Shown in pieces: positions 30,111 through 39,153 of a DNA stretch of 64,000 nt; within the stretch, counting starts at the first letter, position 1; each line of letters starts with the position of its first letter. Origin of the DNA: Oscillospiraceae bacterium (GTDB taxonomy: Bacteria > Bacillota > Clostridia > Oscillospirales > Acutalibacteraceae); assembly GCA_015065765.1 (NCBI GenBank), contig SVPP01000012.1:1-64000 (forward strand), in the 5' to 3' direction. Under the pieces are notes generated by a model. It saw nothing but the letters and a program-made list of their open reading frames with translations. It was not told the DNA's origin and searched no databases. The position numbers and the translations under genes were made by a program.

Positions 30111-31403
30111 CTATATAATTTTCCCCATTATAAGAGACCTTTTTTCAGGCTCTTCTTCACTGTATTCAACGGCAGACAAAAATGTTTCTTCTGCAGATGA
30201 AAAACGACTTTCGTCAGATGCATATATCCTTGCAATCACTTCACCTGATGACACCTTGTCGCCTGTCTTTTTAGAAAGCATGATTCCTGCGGTGAAGTCG
30301 ATATCATCACCTTTTTTCTCTCTGCCTGCACCAAGTTTTGCACAAGCCACACCTACTGTTTCGGCGTTCATGTGAGAAATGAAGCCGTCACACTCTGCTT
30401 TTATTTCACGGGTGAATTTTGCTTTTTCAAAGAGAGACGTGTCATAAATATAATTTTCATCTCCACCTTGTGCACTTACCATAGAAGCAAGCTTTTCAAG
30501 AGCTTTTCCGCTTGAAATCGCTTCTTCAACCTTTTCTTCAGCATTTTCAATTCCTGCCATTTTAAGAATTTCTGCACTTAAGATTTTTGTAAGGAGAGTA
30601 AAATCCTCAGGACCATTTCCTTTCAGGGTTTCCACCGCTTCAATAACCTCAATACTGTTGCCGATTGCATTTCCCAAGGGCACATCCATGTCAGTAATAA
30701 CCGCAACAGTTTTTCTGCCTGCGCCGTTTCCGATTTTCACCATTTCACGGGCCAGATTTTCAGCATCTTCATAATTTTTCATGAAGGCACCACTGCCCAC
30801 TTTAACATCGAGCAAAATACAATCACTGCCTGATGCAAGCTTTTTGCTCATGATGCTTGAAGCAATAAGTGAAATGTCATCGACTGTTGCCGTAACATCA
30901 CGAAGTGCATATAATTCTTTATCTGCCGGAGCAAGATTCATTGACTGTCCCGCAATACAAAGGCCATGGGTGTTCACAATATCAAAAAACTTTTCGGGCT
31001 CAACTGATGTCTGAAAACCTTTGATTGATTCAAGCTTGTCTATTGTACCGCCTGTGTGCCCCAGGCCTCTGCCTGACATTTTTGCAACCTTGACACCGCA
31101 TGCAGCAACAATAGGAACAACAGCGAGAGATGTTTTGTCACCTACGCCGCCTGTTGAATGCTTATCAACCTTCACACCGTCAATTACACTCAAATCCATC
31201 TGTTCACCTGAGGATGCCATAGCAAGAGTAAGATTCAGCGTTTCCTCCTCGTCCATACCCTGAAAATATGTGGCCATCATCAGAGCAGATGTGTGGTAGG
31301 GCTCAATGGTTTTATCTGTAACGCCATTTACGAAAAAGTCAATTTCCTCTTTAGTAAGCTTACCGCCGTTACGCTTTTTCAGAATCAGGTCATACATTCT
31401 CAT
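30111..31403 (-). CDS. pdp: Pyrimidine-nucleoside phosphorylase
   Basis: 430-residue enzyme cleaving uridine, thymidine or deoxyuridine with phosphate to the base and (deoxy)ribose-1-phosphate. The family signature SGRGLGHTGGTIDKLESI is intact, as are KHSTGGVGDKTSLAVVPI and SIMSKKLASGSD. Length matches Bacillus Pdp. The start overlaps the cdd stop by four bases (ATGA), so the two salvage enzymes are coupled: deaminated cytidine feeds this enzyme. Confidence 0.96.
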   Translation of the reverse strand: MRMYDLILKKRNGGKLTKEEIDFFVNGVTDKTIEPYHTSALMMATYFQGMDEEETLNLTLAMASSGEQMDLSVIDGVKVDKHSTGGVGDKTSLAVVPIVAACGVKVAKMSGRGLGHTGGTIDKLESIKGFQTSVEPEKFFDIVNTHGLCIAGQSMNLAPADKELYALRDVTATVDDISLIASSIMSKKLASGSDCILLDVKVGSGAFMKNYEDAENLAREMVKIGNGAGRKTVAVITDMDVPLGNAIGNSIEVIEAVETLKGNGPEDFTLLTKILSAEILKMAGIENAEEKVEEAISSGKALEKLASMVSAQGGDENYIYDTSLFEKAKFTREIKAECDGFISHMNAETVGVACAKLGAGREKKGDDIDFTAGIMLSKKTGDKVSSGEVIARIYASDESRFSSAEETFLSAVEYSEEEPEKRSLIMGKII

Positions 31404-31792
31404 TTCATATCCTCCTCAGAAAAAGAAAAGGGTAAAATTTCATCAAGAGTTTTTACTATATATTCGTTTTCATTCTTTGCAAAAATCACCTTGAAATTCT
31501 TGTCGCAGAATTCCGCCATTACCTGTCTGCAAGCACCGCAAGGCGGAAGATAAGTGTCACCACCTACAATCGCAATTGCTGAAAACTCCTTTTTTCCCTC
31601 AGAAACTGCTTTGAAAAATGCTGTTCTTTCAGCACAGTTTGTAAGACCGAAGGAAACATTCTCAATATTTGCACCTGTGATAATTTCACCGTCACTGCAG
31701 AGAAGTGCCGCACCTACGGAAAATTCTGAATACGGTGAATAGGATTTTTTCTGTGCATTAATAGCCGCAAGAATCAATGTTTTCTCATTCAT
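31400..31792 (-). CDS. cdd: Cytidine deaminase
   Basis: 130-residue homotetramer-type zinc enzyme converting cytidine and deoxycytidine to uridine and deoxyuridine. The zinc and catalytic motifs NCAERTAF (Cys and Glu) and PPCGACRQ are present, with the N-terminal YSPYSEFSVGAALL substrate segment. It leads the cdd-pdp-LRR unit, about 20 bases after the terminator of the preceding gene. Confidence 0.97.
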   Translation of the reverse strand: MNEKTLILAAINAQKKSYSPYSEFSVGAALLCSDGEIITGANIENVSFGLTNCAERTAFFKAVSEGKKEFSAIAIVGGDTYLPPCGACRQVMAEFCDKNFKVIFAKNENEYIVKTLDEILPFSFSEEDMK

Positions 31793-31814
31793 AAAAACAC
31801 CTCTGAATTAAAAA

Positions 31815-31835
31815 CGGCGGTAATCAATACCGCCG
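31815..31835 (-). terminator. Terminator between the 31842 gene and cdd
   Basis: Stem CGGCGGTA / TACCGCCG with a five-base loop followed by a T-run on the minus strand. Confidence 0.85.
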
Positions 31836-31841
31836 AATTTT

Positions 31842-32399
31842 TTAATCTGTAACAAAGCCTGCTTGGCTGATTTCTTCCGCAATCATATTGCGGATTGCTA
31901 CAAAAATATCAGTACCCAATGAAGAAAGCGTCTCATTGTCCTTATCACCGCAAAGCTTTGCAAACTGTCTGCCCATGCCACTGTCAACATCTCCGCCCTT
32001 TCTCAGGACAAGATAGTAGAAAGTAAAGGCATTTGTAATATTGTCGTAAAGGTCCTCGTCAAGCTTTATGAGTTCATCATAAAGGGCATTTACGGTCATT
32101 GTTGAAACGGAATATTTCTCAAGAAGAACATGAATCTCTGCCTCAGCAGCAAAGGTAACGAGCATCCTTATCTGCTCATAAATATTCTCATTTTCAGCAT
32201 ATTGGCTGATTCTTTCATCAATATCTTCAAGAGAATAAATTTTTCTCGCAACGTGCTCCCCCAGCTCTTTTGCCCTGTCAAGGTTTCCGTTTGCACGCTG
32301 CTTTTTCATAATTTCTACGATACGGATAAGCACATCGGCTTCATTTTCGATTTTCGGACTACCGAAAATTTTCATATCCTGATCATCAAAAGTATGCAT
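31842..32399 (-). CDS. Unrecognised cytoplasmic helical protein
   Basis: 185 residues, predicted almost entirely helical, acidic, with no signal or membrane segment. Visible stretches include EADVLIRIVEIMKKQRANGNLDRAKELGEHVARKIY and GDVDSGMGRQFAKLCGDKD. I do not recognise the family. It starts two bases after the PHP-domain gene stop, so the two are co-transcribed, and it ends in a strong terminator. Its function is unknown; the tight linkage suggests a shared role. Confidence 0.8.
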   Translation of the reverse strand: MHTFDDQDMKIFGSPKIENEADVLIRIVEIMKKQRANGNLDRAKELGEHVARKIYSLEDIDERISQYAENENIYEQIRMLVTFAAEAEIHVLLEKYSVSTMTVNALYDELIKLDEDLYDNITNAFTFYYLVLRKGGDVDSGMGRQFAKLCGDKDNETLSSLGTDIFVAIRNMIAEEISQAGFVTD

Positions 32400-32401
32400 A
32401 A

Positions 32402-33277
32402 TTAATCTTCTTTCTTATTTTCTTGCTCTGCTTTCTTGCGGAGTCTTTTTTGTTTTGCTTTATAGCTCATAAGCTCATCAAGCTGCTTGTCAGGTGTTAT
32501 GTAGCTACCGACTGTAAGAGTTTTTTCGTTATACATGCCACGGAAATTACTTCCGCCGAGAGACAGAAGCTTCTTGCTCTTTGCAAGCTTGAAGAACTTT
32601 TCAGACTGTTCCTCTGTATTTTCAGGACACCACACTTCAAGTCCGTCAAGACCGAGAGAAAGCATTCTTTCAACAAACTCGTCGCTGTATCTGCCCGGAT
32701 GAGCCAGAATTGCAATACCGCCTGATTCGTGAATTGCCTCGATTACATCCTTAGTCTTATCATATTTTGCTTTAAAATACACAGAACCGGGAGCTCCCTT
32801 TGTGAAAAGTTCTTTGTAAATATCGCCATAGAACTCATTTGTAAAACCGCTTTCAATAAGAGCTCTCATAATGTGGCATACATAAATATTCGTTGAACCT
32901 GTTGCACATTTCACAATAAGCTCAGGTGTTACATTGTATTTTTTTGCAGTGCCGAGAATCATAAACTGGCTTGCTTTTTTGCAGGCAAGCATGTTTCTTC
33001 TGCAAAGGCCTTCAAGTCGTGCAGGACTGTCAGCAAGGTAACAAAGGATATCAACCTCTTCCCCTGTTTCCTCGTCAGTTGAAGAAAGCTCAACTCCGGG
33101 AATCACCTTAACATCATGGCGTTTGCCGATAAGCTCGCCTCTGATGTTACCTGCCTGACAGTTATGGTCAGTAATGGAAATAGTATTAATACCCTGCTTT
33201 TTAGCAAGGACGATAAGGTCATCTATGCCAAGTGACCCGTCAGATAATTTTGTGTGGCAATTCAAATCTGCGGACAT
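32402..33277 (-). CDS. PHP-domain protein with altered metal-binding motifs
   Basis: 291 residues of the PHP (polymerase and histidinol phosphatase) family, which normally hydrolyses phosphoesters with two or three metals. The segments ITDHN, PGVELSS, VCHIMRAL and LAHPGRY are conserved. However the first motif is DLNCHT instead of DLHxHT and the last is GGSNFRG instead of GSDFHG, so one His of the HxH and the terminal Asp and His are replaced. The C-terminus is a basic Lys/Arg/Glu-rich tail. It may bind rather than hydrolyse, or use fewer metals. Start ATG 33277 after a GGGGGAG site. Confidence 0.88.
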   Translation of the reverse strand: MSADLNCHTKLSDGSLGIDDLIVLAKKQGINTISITDHNCQAGNIRGELIGKRHDVKVIPGVELSSTDEETGEEVDILCYLADSPARLEGLCRRNMLACKKASQFMILGTAKKYNVTPELIVKCATGSTNIYVCHIMRALIESGFTNEFYGDIYKELFTKGAPGSVYFKAKYDKTKDVIEAIHESGGIAILAHPGRYSDEFVERMLSLGLDGLEVWCPENTEEQSEKFFKLAKSKKLLSLGGSNFRGMYNEKTLTVGSYITPDKQLDELMSYKAKQKRLRKKAEQENKKED

Positions 33278-33422
33278 TTTTTACTCCCCCAAGAAGTAGT
33301 GATATAGTGCTGTATACTCTTAAAACAACGGTTTATGCATTTTAGTTGCCATATTTACCGCAATTTTAATCTGTACATTATTATTATACATTTTTTTGCA
33401 TAAATTTGCAAGTACAAATTTT

Positions 33423-34598
33423 TTATTTTTTAAGTTCTTCGACAAACTCTTCAATGCGTCTGAGAGCCTCTCTGATGTGGCTGATTGAGTAAGAGTAAGA
33501 AACTCTCACATAACCTTCACCGCATTCGCCGAAGGCAGTTCCGGGAACTACCGCAACATGTTTTTCATGGATAAGCCTTGAGCAGAATTCGTCTGATGTA
33601 AGGCCTGTGCTCTTAATGCACGGAAAAACATAGAAAGCACCTTCAGGCTCAAAGCATTCAAAGCCCGTTTTTCTGAAACCGCTGACAATAAGTCTGCGTC
33701 TCAAATCATATTCGCTTCTCATTTTTTCGATATCTTCATCACCGTTTCTGAGCGCCTCAATTGCAGCATACTGTGCTGTTGTCGGTGCTGACATTATTGC
33801 ATACTGATGAAGAATTGTCATCTTTTCAATAAGTTCTTCAGGACCGAGAGCATAGCCAAGTCGCCAGCCTGTCATAGCATAGGATTTTGAAAATCCGTTT
33901 ACAACTATTGTTCTTTCACGCATTCCCTCAATTTCAGCAAAGGAAACGTGTCTTTCGTAGCCGTAAGTCAGCTCGCTGTAAATTTCGTCAGAGAGAACGA
34001 TTATATTGTGTTCTCTGATTACCTCTGCAATTTCCTCAAGGTGTTCTCTTCTCATTACTGCACCTGTAGGGTTGTTGGGGAAAGGAAGAATGAGAAGCTT
34101 TGTTCTGTCTGTGATTTTTTCGCGAAGCTGCTTCCCGGTCAGACGGAACTCATCCTCTTCCTTTGTTTCGATGATAACAGGCTTTCCACCTGCCATAAGA
34201 GTCATAGGCTCGTAGCATACAAAGCATGGCTGCGGAATGAGAACCTCGTCACCGCTTGATACAAGTGAGCGGATACAAAGGTCAATTGCTTCTGAGCCGC
34301 CTACAGTTACAAGAACTTCCTTCAGAGGCTCATATTCCACATTGAATTTTCTTTTGAAATACTTGCTGATTTCTTCACGCAGTTCAGAGAATCCTCTGTT
34401 TGGTGTATACCATGTTCTTCCCTTTTCAAGAGAAGCAATACCTGCCTGACGGACATGCCATGGTGTTGTAAAATCAGGTTCGCCTACACTGAGAGAAATT
34501 ATATCCTCCATCTCGTTTGCGATGTCGAAAAATTTCCTTATTCCCGAAGGCTTTACATTTTTTATATTATCATTAAGGAGTTTTTCGTAATCAATCAC
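33423..34598 (-). CDS. Pyridoxal phosphate-dependent class I/II aminotransferase
   Basis: 391-residue fold type I aminotransferase. The PLP lysine lies in NGFSKSYAMTGWRLGY; the cofactor Asn-Pro segment is PFPNNPTGAVM and the substrate-carboxylate Arg is in YVRVSYSYS. It resembles the PatA/AspC-like branch with broad amino acid specificity; the exact substrate is unclear. The start overlaps the upstream Lrp-type regulator by four bases, so the enzyme is co-expressed with a likely amino acid sensor. Confidence 0.93.
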   Translation of the reverse strand: MIDYEKLLNDNIKNVKPSGIRKFFDIANEMEDIISLSVGEPDFTTPWHVRQAGIASLEKGRTWYTPNRGFSELREEISKYFKRKFNVEYEPLKEVLVTVGGSEAIDLCIRSLVSSGDEVLIPQPCFVCYEPMTLMAGGKPVIIETKEEDEFRLTGKQLREKITDRTKLLILPFPNNPTGAVMRREHLEEIAEVIREHNIIVLSDEIYSELTYGYERHVSFAEIEGMRERTIVVNGFSKSYAMTGWRLGYALGPEELIEKMTILHQYAIMSAPTTAQYAAIEALRNGDEDIEKMRSEYDLRRRLIVSGFRKTGFECFEPEGAFYVFPCIKSTGLTSDEFCSRLIHEKHVAVVPGTAFGECGEGYVRVSYSYSISHIREALRRIEEFVEELKK

Positions 34599-35074
34599 AG
34601 CATCATGCTCCTTTGGTCTTTTTCACCGTCTGTCAGAATGACGCCGTTTTCCTTATATCTCTTGAGAAGGAAATGTGTTGCTGTTGACTGAACAGCATCA
34701 ATTGTAGCAAGTCTGCGTGACACAAACATTGCAACATCCTGAATTGATTTTCCTCTGACAGTCACAAGCAAATCGTAGTTGTCTGCTGCCATAAGATTAA
34801 CTGTCTCAACCTCGTCAAATTCAGAGATTCTTGCGGCAATCTCGTCAAAACCTGTTTCCTTCTGAGGTGTGACTTTAAGTTCAATAAGGGCAGTAACACC
34901 TGAATTTTCAACCTTATCCCAGTTGATGAAAACCTTTTTACCGAGTAATACACCGTTCTTTTTATATTCCTCGATTCTCTTCTTGATGCTTTCTTCACTC
35001 TCGCCGAGCATTGCAGAAAGCTCTTCGGGTGTAAGAGATGAATCCTCATAAAGTAATGATATAAGCTTATCCAT
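34595..35074 (-). CDS. Lrp/AsnC family transcriptional regulator
   Basis: 159 residues with an N-terminal helix-turn-helix (LTPEELSAMLGESEESIKKRIEEYKKNGVLLG) and a C-terminal RAM ligand-binding domain (VTALIELKVTPQKETGFDEIAARI through ATIDAVQSTATHFLLKRY). Lrp-type proteins are octameric regulators that sense amino acids. Here the ATGA overlap with the aminotransferase suggests that it controls that enzyme and itself. It follows the SufB-like stop region by about a dozen bases on the same strand. Confidence 0.93.
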   Translation of the reverse strand: MDKLISLLYEDSSLTPEELSAMLGESEESIKKRIEEYKKNGVLLGKKVFINWDKVENSGVTALIELKVTPQKETGFDEIAARISEFDEVETVNLMAADNYDLLVTVRGKSIQDVAMFVSRRLATIDAVQSTATHFLLKRYKENGVILTDGEKDQRSMML

Positions 35075-35087
35075 TTTGCTTTTCTCC

Positions 35088-36011
35088 TTATTTCAGGAAT
35101 CCCTGAATAATAATTTCTTCCGCTTCTTCCTCGCTCATTCCGAAGGTCTGAAGCTTAATGAGCTGGTCATTGTTGATTCTGCCGATTGCCGCCTCATGGA
35201 CTATCTGTGCATCGTAATGGTTTGCGGCAATTTCGGGAATTGAACGGATGCGTGCATTGTCCATAATGATTGAGTCGCACTGAACATGAGCTCTGCAAGC
35301 TGCGTTACCTACTGCTCTGGGATAGAAAATCTGCTCCGACTCATCCTTGGCAACAGAACGTGAAATAATCTGTGCACTTGCACCAACTCCGTCAAGGTTG
35401 ATTTCCATATCTGAACGGGCATACTGCTTGCCGTGTGTCATAAGCTTTTCCATCATAAGAAGCTTTGCACCTGCCTTCAGATGTGCAGTTGTTTCTCTTT
35501 TTGTTGAGTCAACACCTTTTATCTGAATCATTTCCATTTCACAGTATGAATTTTCATCCATTTCGATTATAGTTTCAGGATTGAGAACTCTCTCACCTGT
35601 ACCTTCACCCTGACCGTAATGCTTTTCAACATATTTTATTCTTGAATTCTTGCCGATGTGGAAAGAATGAATACCGTCATGCTCACTCTTGTCAGAGCCT
35701 GAGTTGTGAATACCGCATCCCGCAACGATAAGAACATCGCAGTCATCCTCGATGTAAAAATCATTATATGTCAGATCGTTCACACCACTTTTTGTGACGA
35801 TTACGGGAATATGCACGCTCTGATTTTTTGTACCCGCTTTTACGATAATATCAATACCGGGTTTATCCTTTTTAGGTTCAATTATAATATTTTCAGTTGA
35901 CTGTCTGGCTACACCTTCGCCGTCTTTTCTGATGTTATATGCACCCATGGGCACATCATGCAGGTCTGCAACTGCAGAGAGAAGGTCTTTATCTATTTTA
36001 TTATTTGTCAT
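35088..36011 (-). CDS. SufB/SufD-family Fe-S assembly scaffold (SmsB-like)
   Basis: 307-residue SufBD-fold protein, much shorter than SufB (about 465). The beta-helical core with YNDFYIEDDCDVLIVAGCGIHN, EHDGIHSFHIG and the C-terminal IRSIPEIAANHYDAQIVHEAAIGRINNDQLIKLQTFGMSEEEAEEIII segment is clear. It pairs with the adjacent SufC-like ATPase, forming the minimal two-gene SUF-like system described in many anaerobes. Cysteine desulfurase and U-type scaffold genes are not adjacent. It starts three bases after the ATPase stop. Confidence 0.92.
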   Translation of the reverse strand: MTNNKIDKDLLSAVADLHDVPMGAYNIRKDGEGVARQSTENIIIEPKKDKPGIDIIVKAGTKNQSVHIPVIVTKSGVNDLTYNDFYIEDDCDVLIVAGCGIHNSGSDKSEHDGIHSFHIGKNSRIKYVEKHYGQGEGTGERVLNPETIIEMDENSYCEMEMIQIKGVDSTKRETTAHLKAGAKLLMMEKLMTHGKQYARSDMEINLDGVGASAQIISRSVAKDESEQIFYPRAVGNAACRAHVQCDSIIMDNARIRSIPEIAANHYDAQIVHEAAIGRINNDQLIKLQTFGMSEEEAEEIIIQGFLK

Positions 36012-36014
36012 CGC

Positions 36015-36746
36015 TTAGTCCTTCCTTTCGTTTCTGAAATTGCATGCGCCGTCAAATTCACCCAGAAGTTTTGGGAAAACCTCGTCACGGCTTCCCTCTT
36101 CACGGATTTTTCCGTTTGCAATAACAATAATTCTGTCTGCAACGGACATAATTCTTTCCTGATGGGAAATAAGCACAATTGACTGGTTTCTCTTGTTTTT
36201 CATAACCTTGAAGGTTTCAACAAGCATCGTAAAGCTCCAAAGGTCAATACCTGCCTCAGGCTCGTCGAAAATTGCAAGCTGAAGTTCTCTCGCCATAATA
36301 GATGCAATCTCAACTCTCTTCACTTCACCGCCTGAGAGAGACATATCAACCTCACGGTTAAGATATTCCCTTGAGCAGAGACCAACATTTGTAAGATAAG
36401 AACAGCATACGTCCTCAGGAAGCTCACTTCCGTGGGCAAGACTGAGAAGTCGTCTGACTGTAATTCCTTTAAAACGCGGAGGCTGCTGGAAAGCATAGCC
36501 TACACCAAGCTTTGCACGCTCAGTAATTGACATATCGGTAATATCAGTGCCGTTGAAAATAATCTGACCTGATGTTGGTTTTTCAATGCCCATAATAAGC
36601 TTTGCAAGCGTTGATTTACCGCCACCGTTAGGACCTGTGATTACCACAAATTCTCCGTCATCTATTTTTAAATTTACATTGTCTATAATTTCAAGCTTTT
36701 CCTTCTGACCTTCAACGGTGAAGGATACGTTTTTAAGTTCAAGCAT
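36015..36746 (-). CDS. SufC-like Fe-S assembly ATPase (SmsC-like)
   Basis: 243-residue ABC-type ATPase without membrane partners. Walker A GPNGGGKST, Q-loop FQQPPRFKG, signature SLSGGEVKR, Walker B LAIFDEPEAGIDLW and the switch ISHQERI are seen; the FDEPEAGID form is characteristic of SufC. It drives cluster building on the SufB-like protein encoded immediately downstream. Start ATG 36746 has an AAGGA site nine bases upstream. Confidence 0.93.
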   Translation of the reverse strand: MLELKNVSFTVEGQKEKLEIIDNVNLKIDDGEFVVITGPNGGGKSTLAKLIMGIEKPTSGQIIFNGTDITDMSITERAKLGVGYAFQQPPRFKGITVRRLLSLAHGSELPEDVCCSYLTNVGLCSREYLNREVDMSLSGGEVKRVEIASIMARELQLAIFDEPEAGIDLWSFTMLVETFKVMKNKRNQSIVLISHQERIMSVADRIIVIANGKIREEGSRDEVFPKLLGEFDGACNFRNERKD

Positions 36747-36776
36747 TTTTTATCATTCCTTTAATGTTCTTTGCTG

Positions 36777-38498
36777 TTAAAATACTCCTACATCCGCATT
36801 TACAAAATACGCGATACCTGAGCTTGTAACATAATAATTTTCAATTCTGTCTGAGGCAAAATAGCCTTCAGTATAATAATAAAGGGGACAGATAACCCAA
36901 TCATTCAGTAAAATTCTTTCAGCCTTGTGAGCAAGGTTATTTTTGTTATCGCCCTGACTGTTTATCATTTGCGAAAGGAGACTGTCATATTCCTTATTAT
37001 TCCATGAGCAGAAATTGTTTTTTGAAGTAAAGCCTTCAAGCATCAGCGTGACATCGTTATAAGGAGCAATTGCACCGCCCTTTGCAACGGCAAACTCGCC
37101 GTCCTTACGCATGTCATCAAGCTTCTGCCAGCTTACACTTTTCAGCCTGCAATCAATGCCCAGATTTTCTTTCCACATCTTCTGAAGAATTTCTGCAGTT
37201 TCTCTGCTGTAGGTGTTATCATTGAAAAGGTATTCAAAGGATGGGAAACCTTTTCCGTTTTCATACCCTGCTTCTTTGAGAAGAGCTTTTGCCTTGGCAA
37301 TATTATCATCCGCGTCTGTTGCATCAAAGAGGCTTTCTCCTGCCTGTCTGAAATCGTTAAAGCCGTTCGAGATAAGTGTTGATGCCGCTGTACCTCTGAC
37401 AGATGCTGTTTCGCCAATCAGCTTTTCCCTGTCAATTGCAAGGGTGAGAGCACGTCTTACTCTTATGTCATCAAAAGGTTTCTGATTGAGATTGAAATAG
37501 AGGAAATATGTTCCCGGACTTTCATATGACACGAAATCCTTTTGTGTTGTCACTTTCTTTAAATTCTTTTCAGGCAGAACGCTTGAAAAAAGAATGGTTG
37601 ATTTATCAAACATTTTCTTTGCCTCATCACCATCTTCGATGAAAAAGAATTTAATGTGATTGAGTTCTACATTCTCTGCATCTCTGTAATGAGGATTTGG
37701 TTTCAGTTCAAGATAACTGCCGTCCATCCATGAACTGAGAGTAAAGGCACCGTTGCTGAAAAATCTGTCCTTGTCCGTACTCCAGATCCTTGAAAAAGGC
37801 TTTACCATTTCCTCATAAAGCGGGAAGAAAGCAGCACTTGCACATTTATAGAGGAAGGACGGATCCTTCTCTTTAAGTTTCACAACGAGAGTATTTCCGT
37901 CTGCAGCCTTAACCCACAGGTCAGACATCTGAGCCTTGATGTAATTACCCTCTTCATCAACAAGGTTCTGCTGTTCCTTATCAAAATCATCAAGAATCTT
38001 GTCATAGCCCACAATGTTTGAAAAATAATCAGCATATGCTGAGGAGTTGTAGGGATTTGCAGTTCTTCTCCATGCGTAAACAAAATCAGAAGCTTTAACT
38101 GGATTACCGTCACTCCATTTTGACTCAGATGAAATGGTGAATGTATACACAAGACCGTCTGCGCTTACCGTGTAGTCACTTGCAGCTGCTTTCACAGGCT
38201 TTCCGTCTTCATCAATTTTCATAAGCCCCTCAAAGCAGTTGACAAGTACAGTTTCTGTCTCTGCATCTGCACAGAAGGTAGGGTCAAGGCTGTCAGGCTC
38301 CTTGGAAATTGCCGCCGAAACCTTTCCTGCGTTACCTATACGGACTATCATAAAAGAAAGGAGCAGCACAAAAAGCACACTCAGGATAAGCCCTGTAACA
38401 ACAGACAGAATTCTGAACCGTTTGTTCCTTGTGTAATGGAAAAGAAATCTTTCTTTATAATATTTGATTTTCGATTGTTTTTCCGACTTCTCTTTCAT
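36777..38498 (-). CDS. Peptide-type ABC solute-binding protein with a membrane anchor
   Basis: 573 residues of the SBP_bac_5 (OppA/DppA) family: ISKEPDSLDPTFCADAETETVLVNCFEGLMKI, YTFTISSESKWSDGNPVKASDFVYAWRRTANP and RRALTLAIDREKLI are family landmarks. Instead of a lipoprotein signal it has a basic cytoplasmic N-terminus (1-28) and a hydrophobic helix (about 31-52) with no lipobox, so it should be held in the membrane by an uncleaved anchor. No permease or ATPase genes are adjacent. It may serve a transporter encoded elsewhere or act as a peptide sensor. It precedes the SufC-like gene by 30 bases. Confidence 0.9.
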   Translation of the reverse strand: MKEKSEKQSKIKYYKERFLFHYTRNKRFRILSVVTGLILSVLFVLLLSFMIVRIGNAGKVSAAISKEPDSLDPTFCADAETETVLVNCFEGLMKIDEDGKPVKAAASDYTVSADGLVYTFTISSESKWSDGNPVKASDFVYAWRRTANPYNSSAYADYFSNIVGYDKILDDFDKEQQNLVDEEGNYIKAQMSDLWVKAADGNTLVVKLKEKDPSFLYKCASAAFFPLYEEMVKPFSRIWSTDKDRFFSNGAFTLSSWMDGSYLELKPNPHYRDAENVELNHIKFFFIEDGDEAKKMFDKSTILFSSVLPEKNLKKVTTQKDFVSYESPGTYFLYFNLNQKPFDDIRVRRALTLAIDREKLIGETASVRGTAASTLISNGFNDFRQAGESLFDATDADDNIAKAKALLKEAGYENGKGFPSFEYLFNDNTYSRETAEILQKMWKENLGIDCRLKSVSWQKLDDMRKDGEFAVAKGGAIAPYNDVTLMLEGFTSKNNFCSWNNKEYDSLLSQMINSQGDNKNNLAHKAERILLNDWVICPLYYYTEGYFASDRIENYYVTSSGIAYFVNADVGVF

Positions 38499-38676
38499 AA
38501 AAAACCTCGTAAAATATGTGAAAAAAACTGAAATTTTCGCGATTATATTTCATCTTATATAATAACAAATTTTCCTATAAAAGGCAACACTAAAAACTGA
38601 ATTATTTTCCCGCTTTCATGTGTTAATTTTGTATCATTTGGACAAAATATCTAAAAAGCATTACGGGAGTGGTTTT

Positions 38677-39120
38677 ATGGCAACAAACAAAAAGCAATAT
38701 GACAAAATGACAAAAAAAGCATCTCCGCCTTCTCCTCTTCTTAAAAACTGCTTTAACGCTTTCTGGATAGGCGGCGTTGTGTGCATGATAGGTGAAGGTT
38801 TCAAGATGCTTTATGGGTATTTTAAATTTAATGAGGACGAAACAAAAGCAGCAGTTACAGTAACGCTCATTGTAATCACCGCCATCCTGACGGGTATCGG
38901 CATTTTCGACAGAATTGCAAAGGTTGCGGGCGCAGGAACGATTGTGCCCATTACAGGCTTTGCAAACTCAGTTGTTTCCCCTGCTATGGAATTCAAAACA
39001 GAGGGCAGCATCCTCGGCACTGCAGCAAATATTTTTAAGCTTGCAGGACCGGTAATTCTCTATTCAGTCGCAGCAGCTTTTGTGTATGGGGTTGTCTATT
39101 ATATCGCCGAAAAAATTTAA
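38677..39120 (+). CDS. spoVAC: Stage V sporulation protein AC
   Basis: 147-residue membrane protein from ATG 38677, chosen because GGGAGTGG lies just upstream; the frame is open further but without support. Several hydrophobic segments and the SpoVAC signatures KASPPSPLLKNCFNAFWIGGVVCMIGE and TIVPITGFANSVVSPAMEFKTEGSILG are present. In Bacillus it is a mechanosensitive channel in the spore inner membrane for dipicolinic acid movement. The normal neighbour spoVAD is not next to it but 7 kb away on the same strand, beyond a block of minus-strand genes; a terminator follows directly. Confidence 0.95.
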   Translation: MATNKKQYDKMTKKASPPSPLLKNCFNAFWIGGVVCMIGEGFKMLYGYFKFNEDETKAAVTVTLIVITAILTGIGIFDRIAKVAGAGTIVPITGFANSVVSPAMEFKTEGSILGTAANIFKLAGPVILYSVAAAFVYGVVYYIAEKI

Positions 39121-39150
39121 AAGACGGATGATAGATTTCATCCGTCTTTT
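39119..39150. terminator. Bidirectional terminator after spoVAC and the MFS gene
   Basis: Stem AAAAGACGGATGA / TCATCCGTCTTTT with a six-base loop, overlapping the end of spoVAC and four bases from the MFS stop on the other strand. Confidence 0.9.
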
Positions 39151-39153
39151 TGT

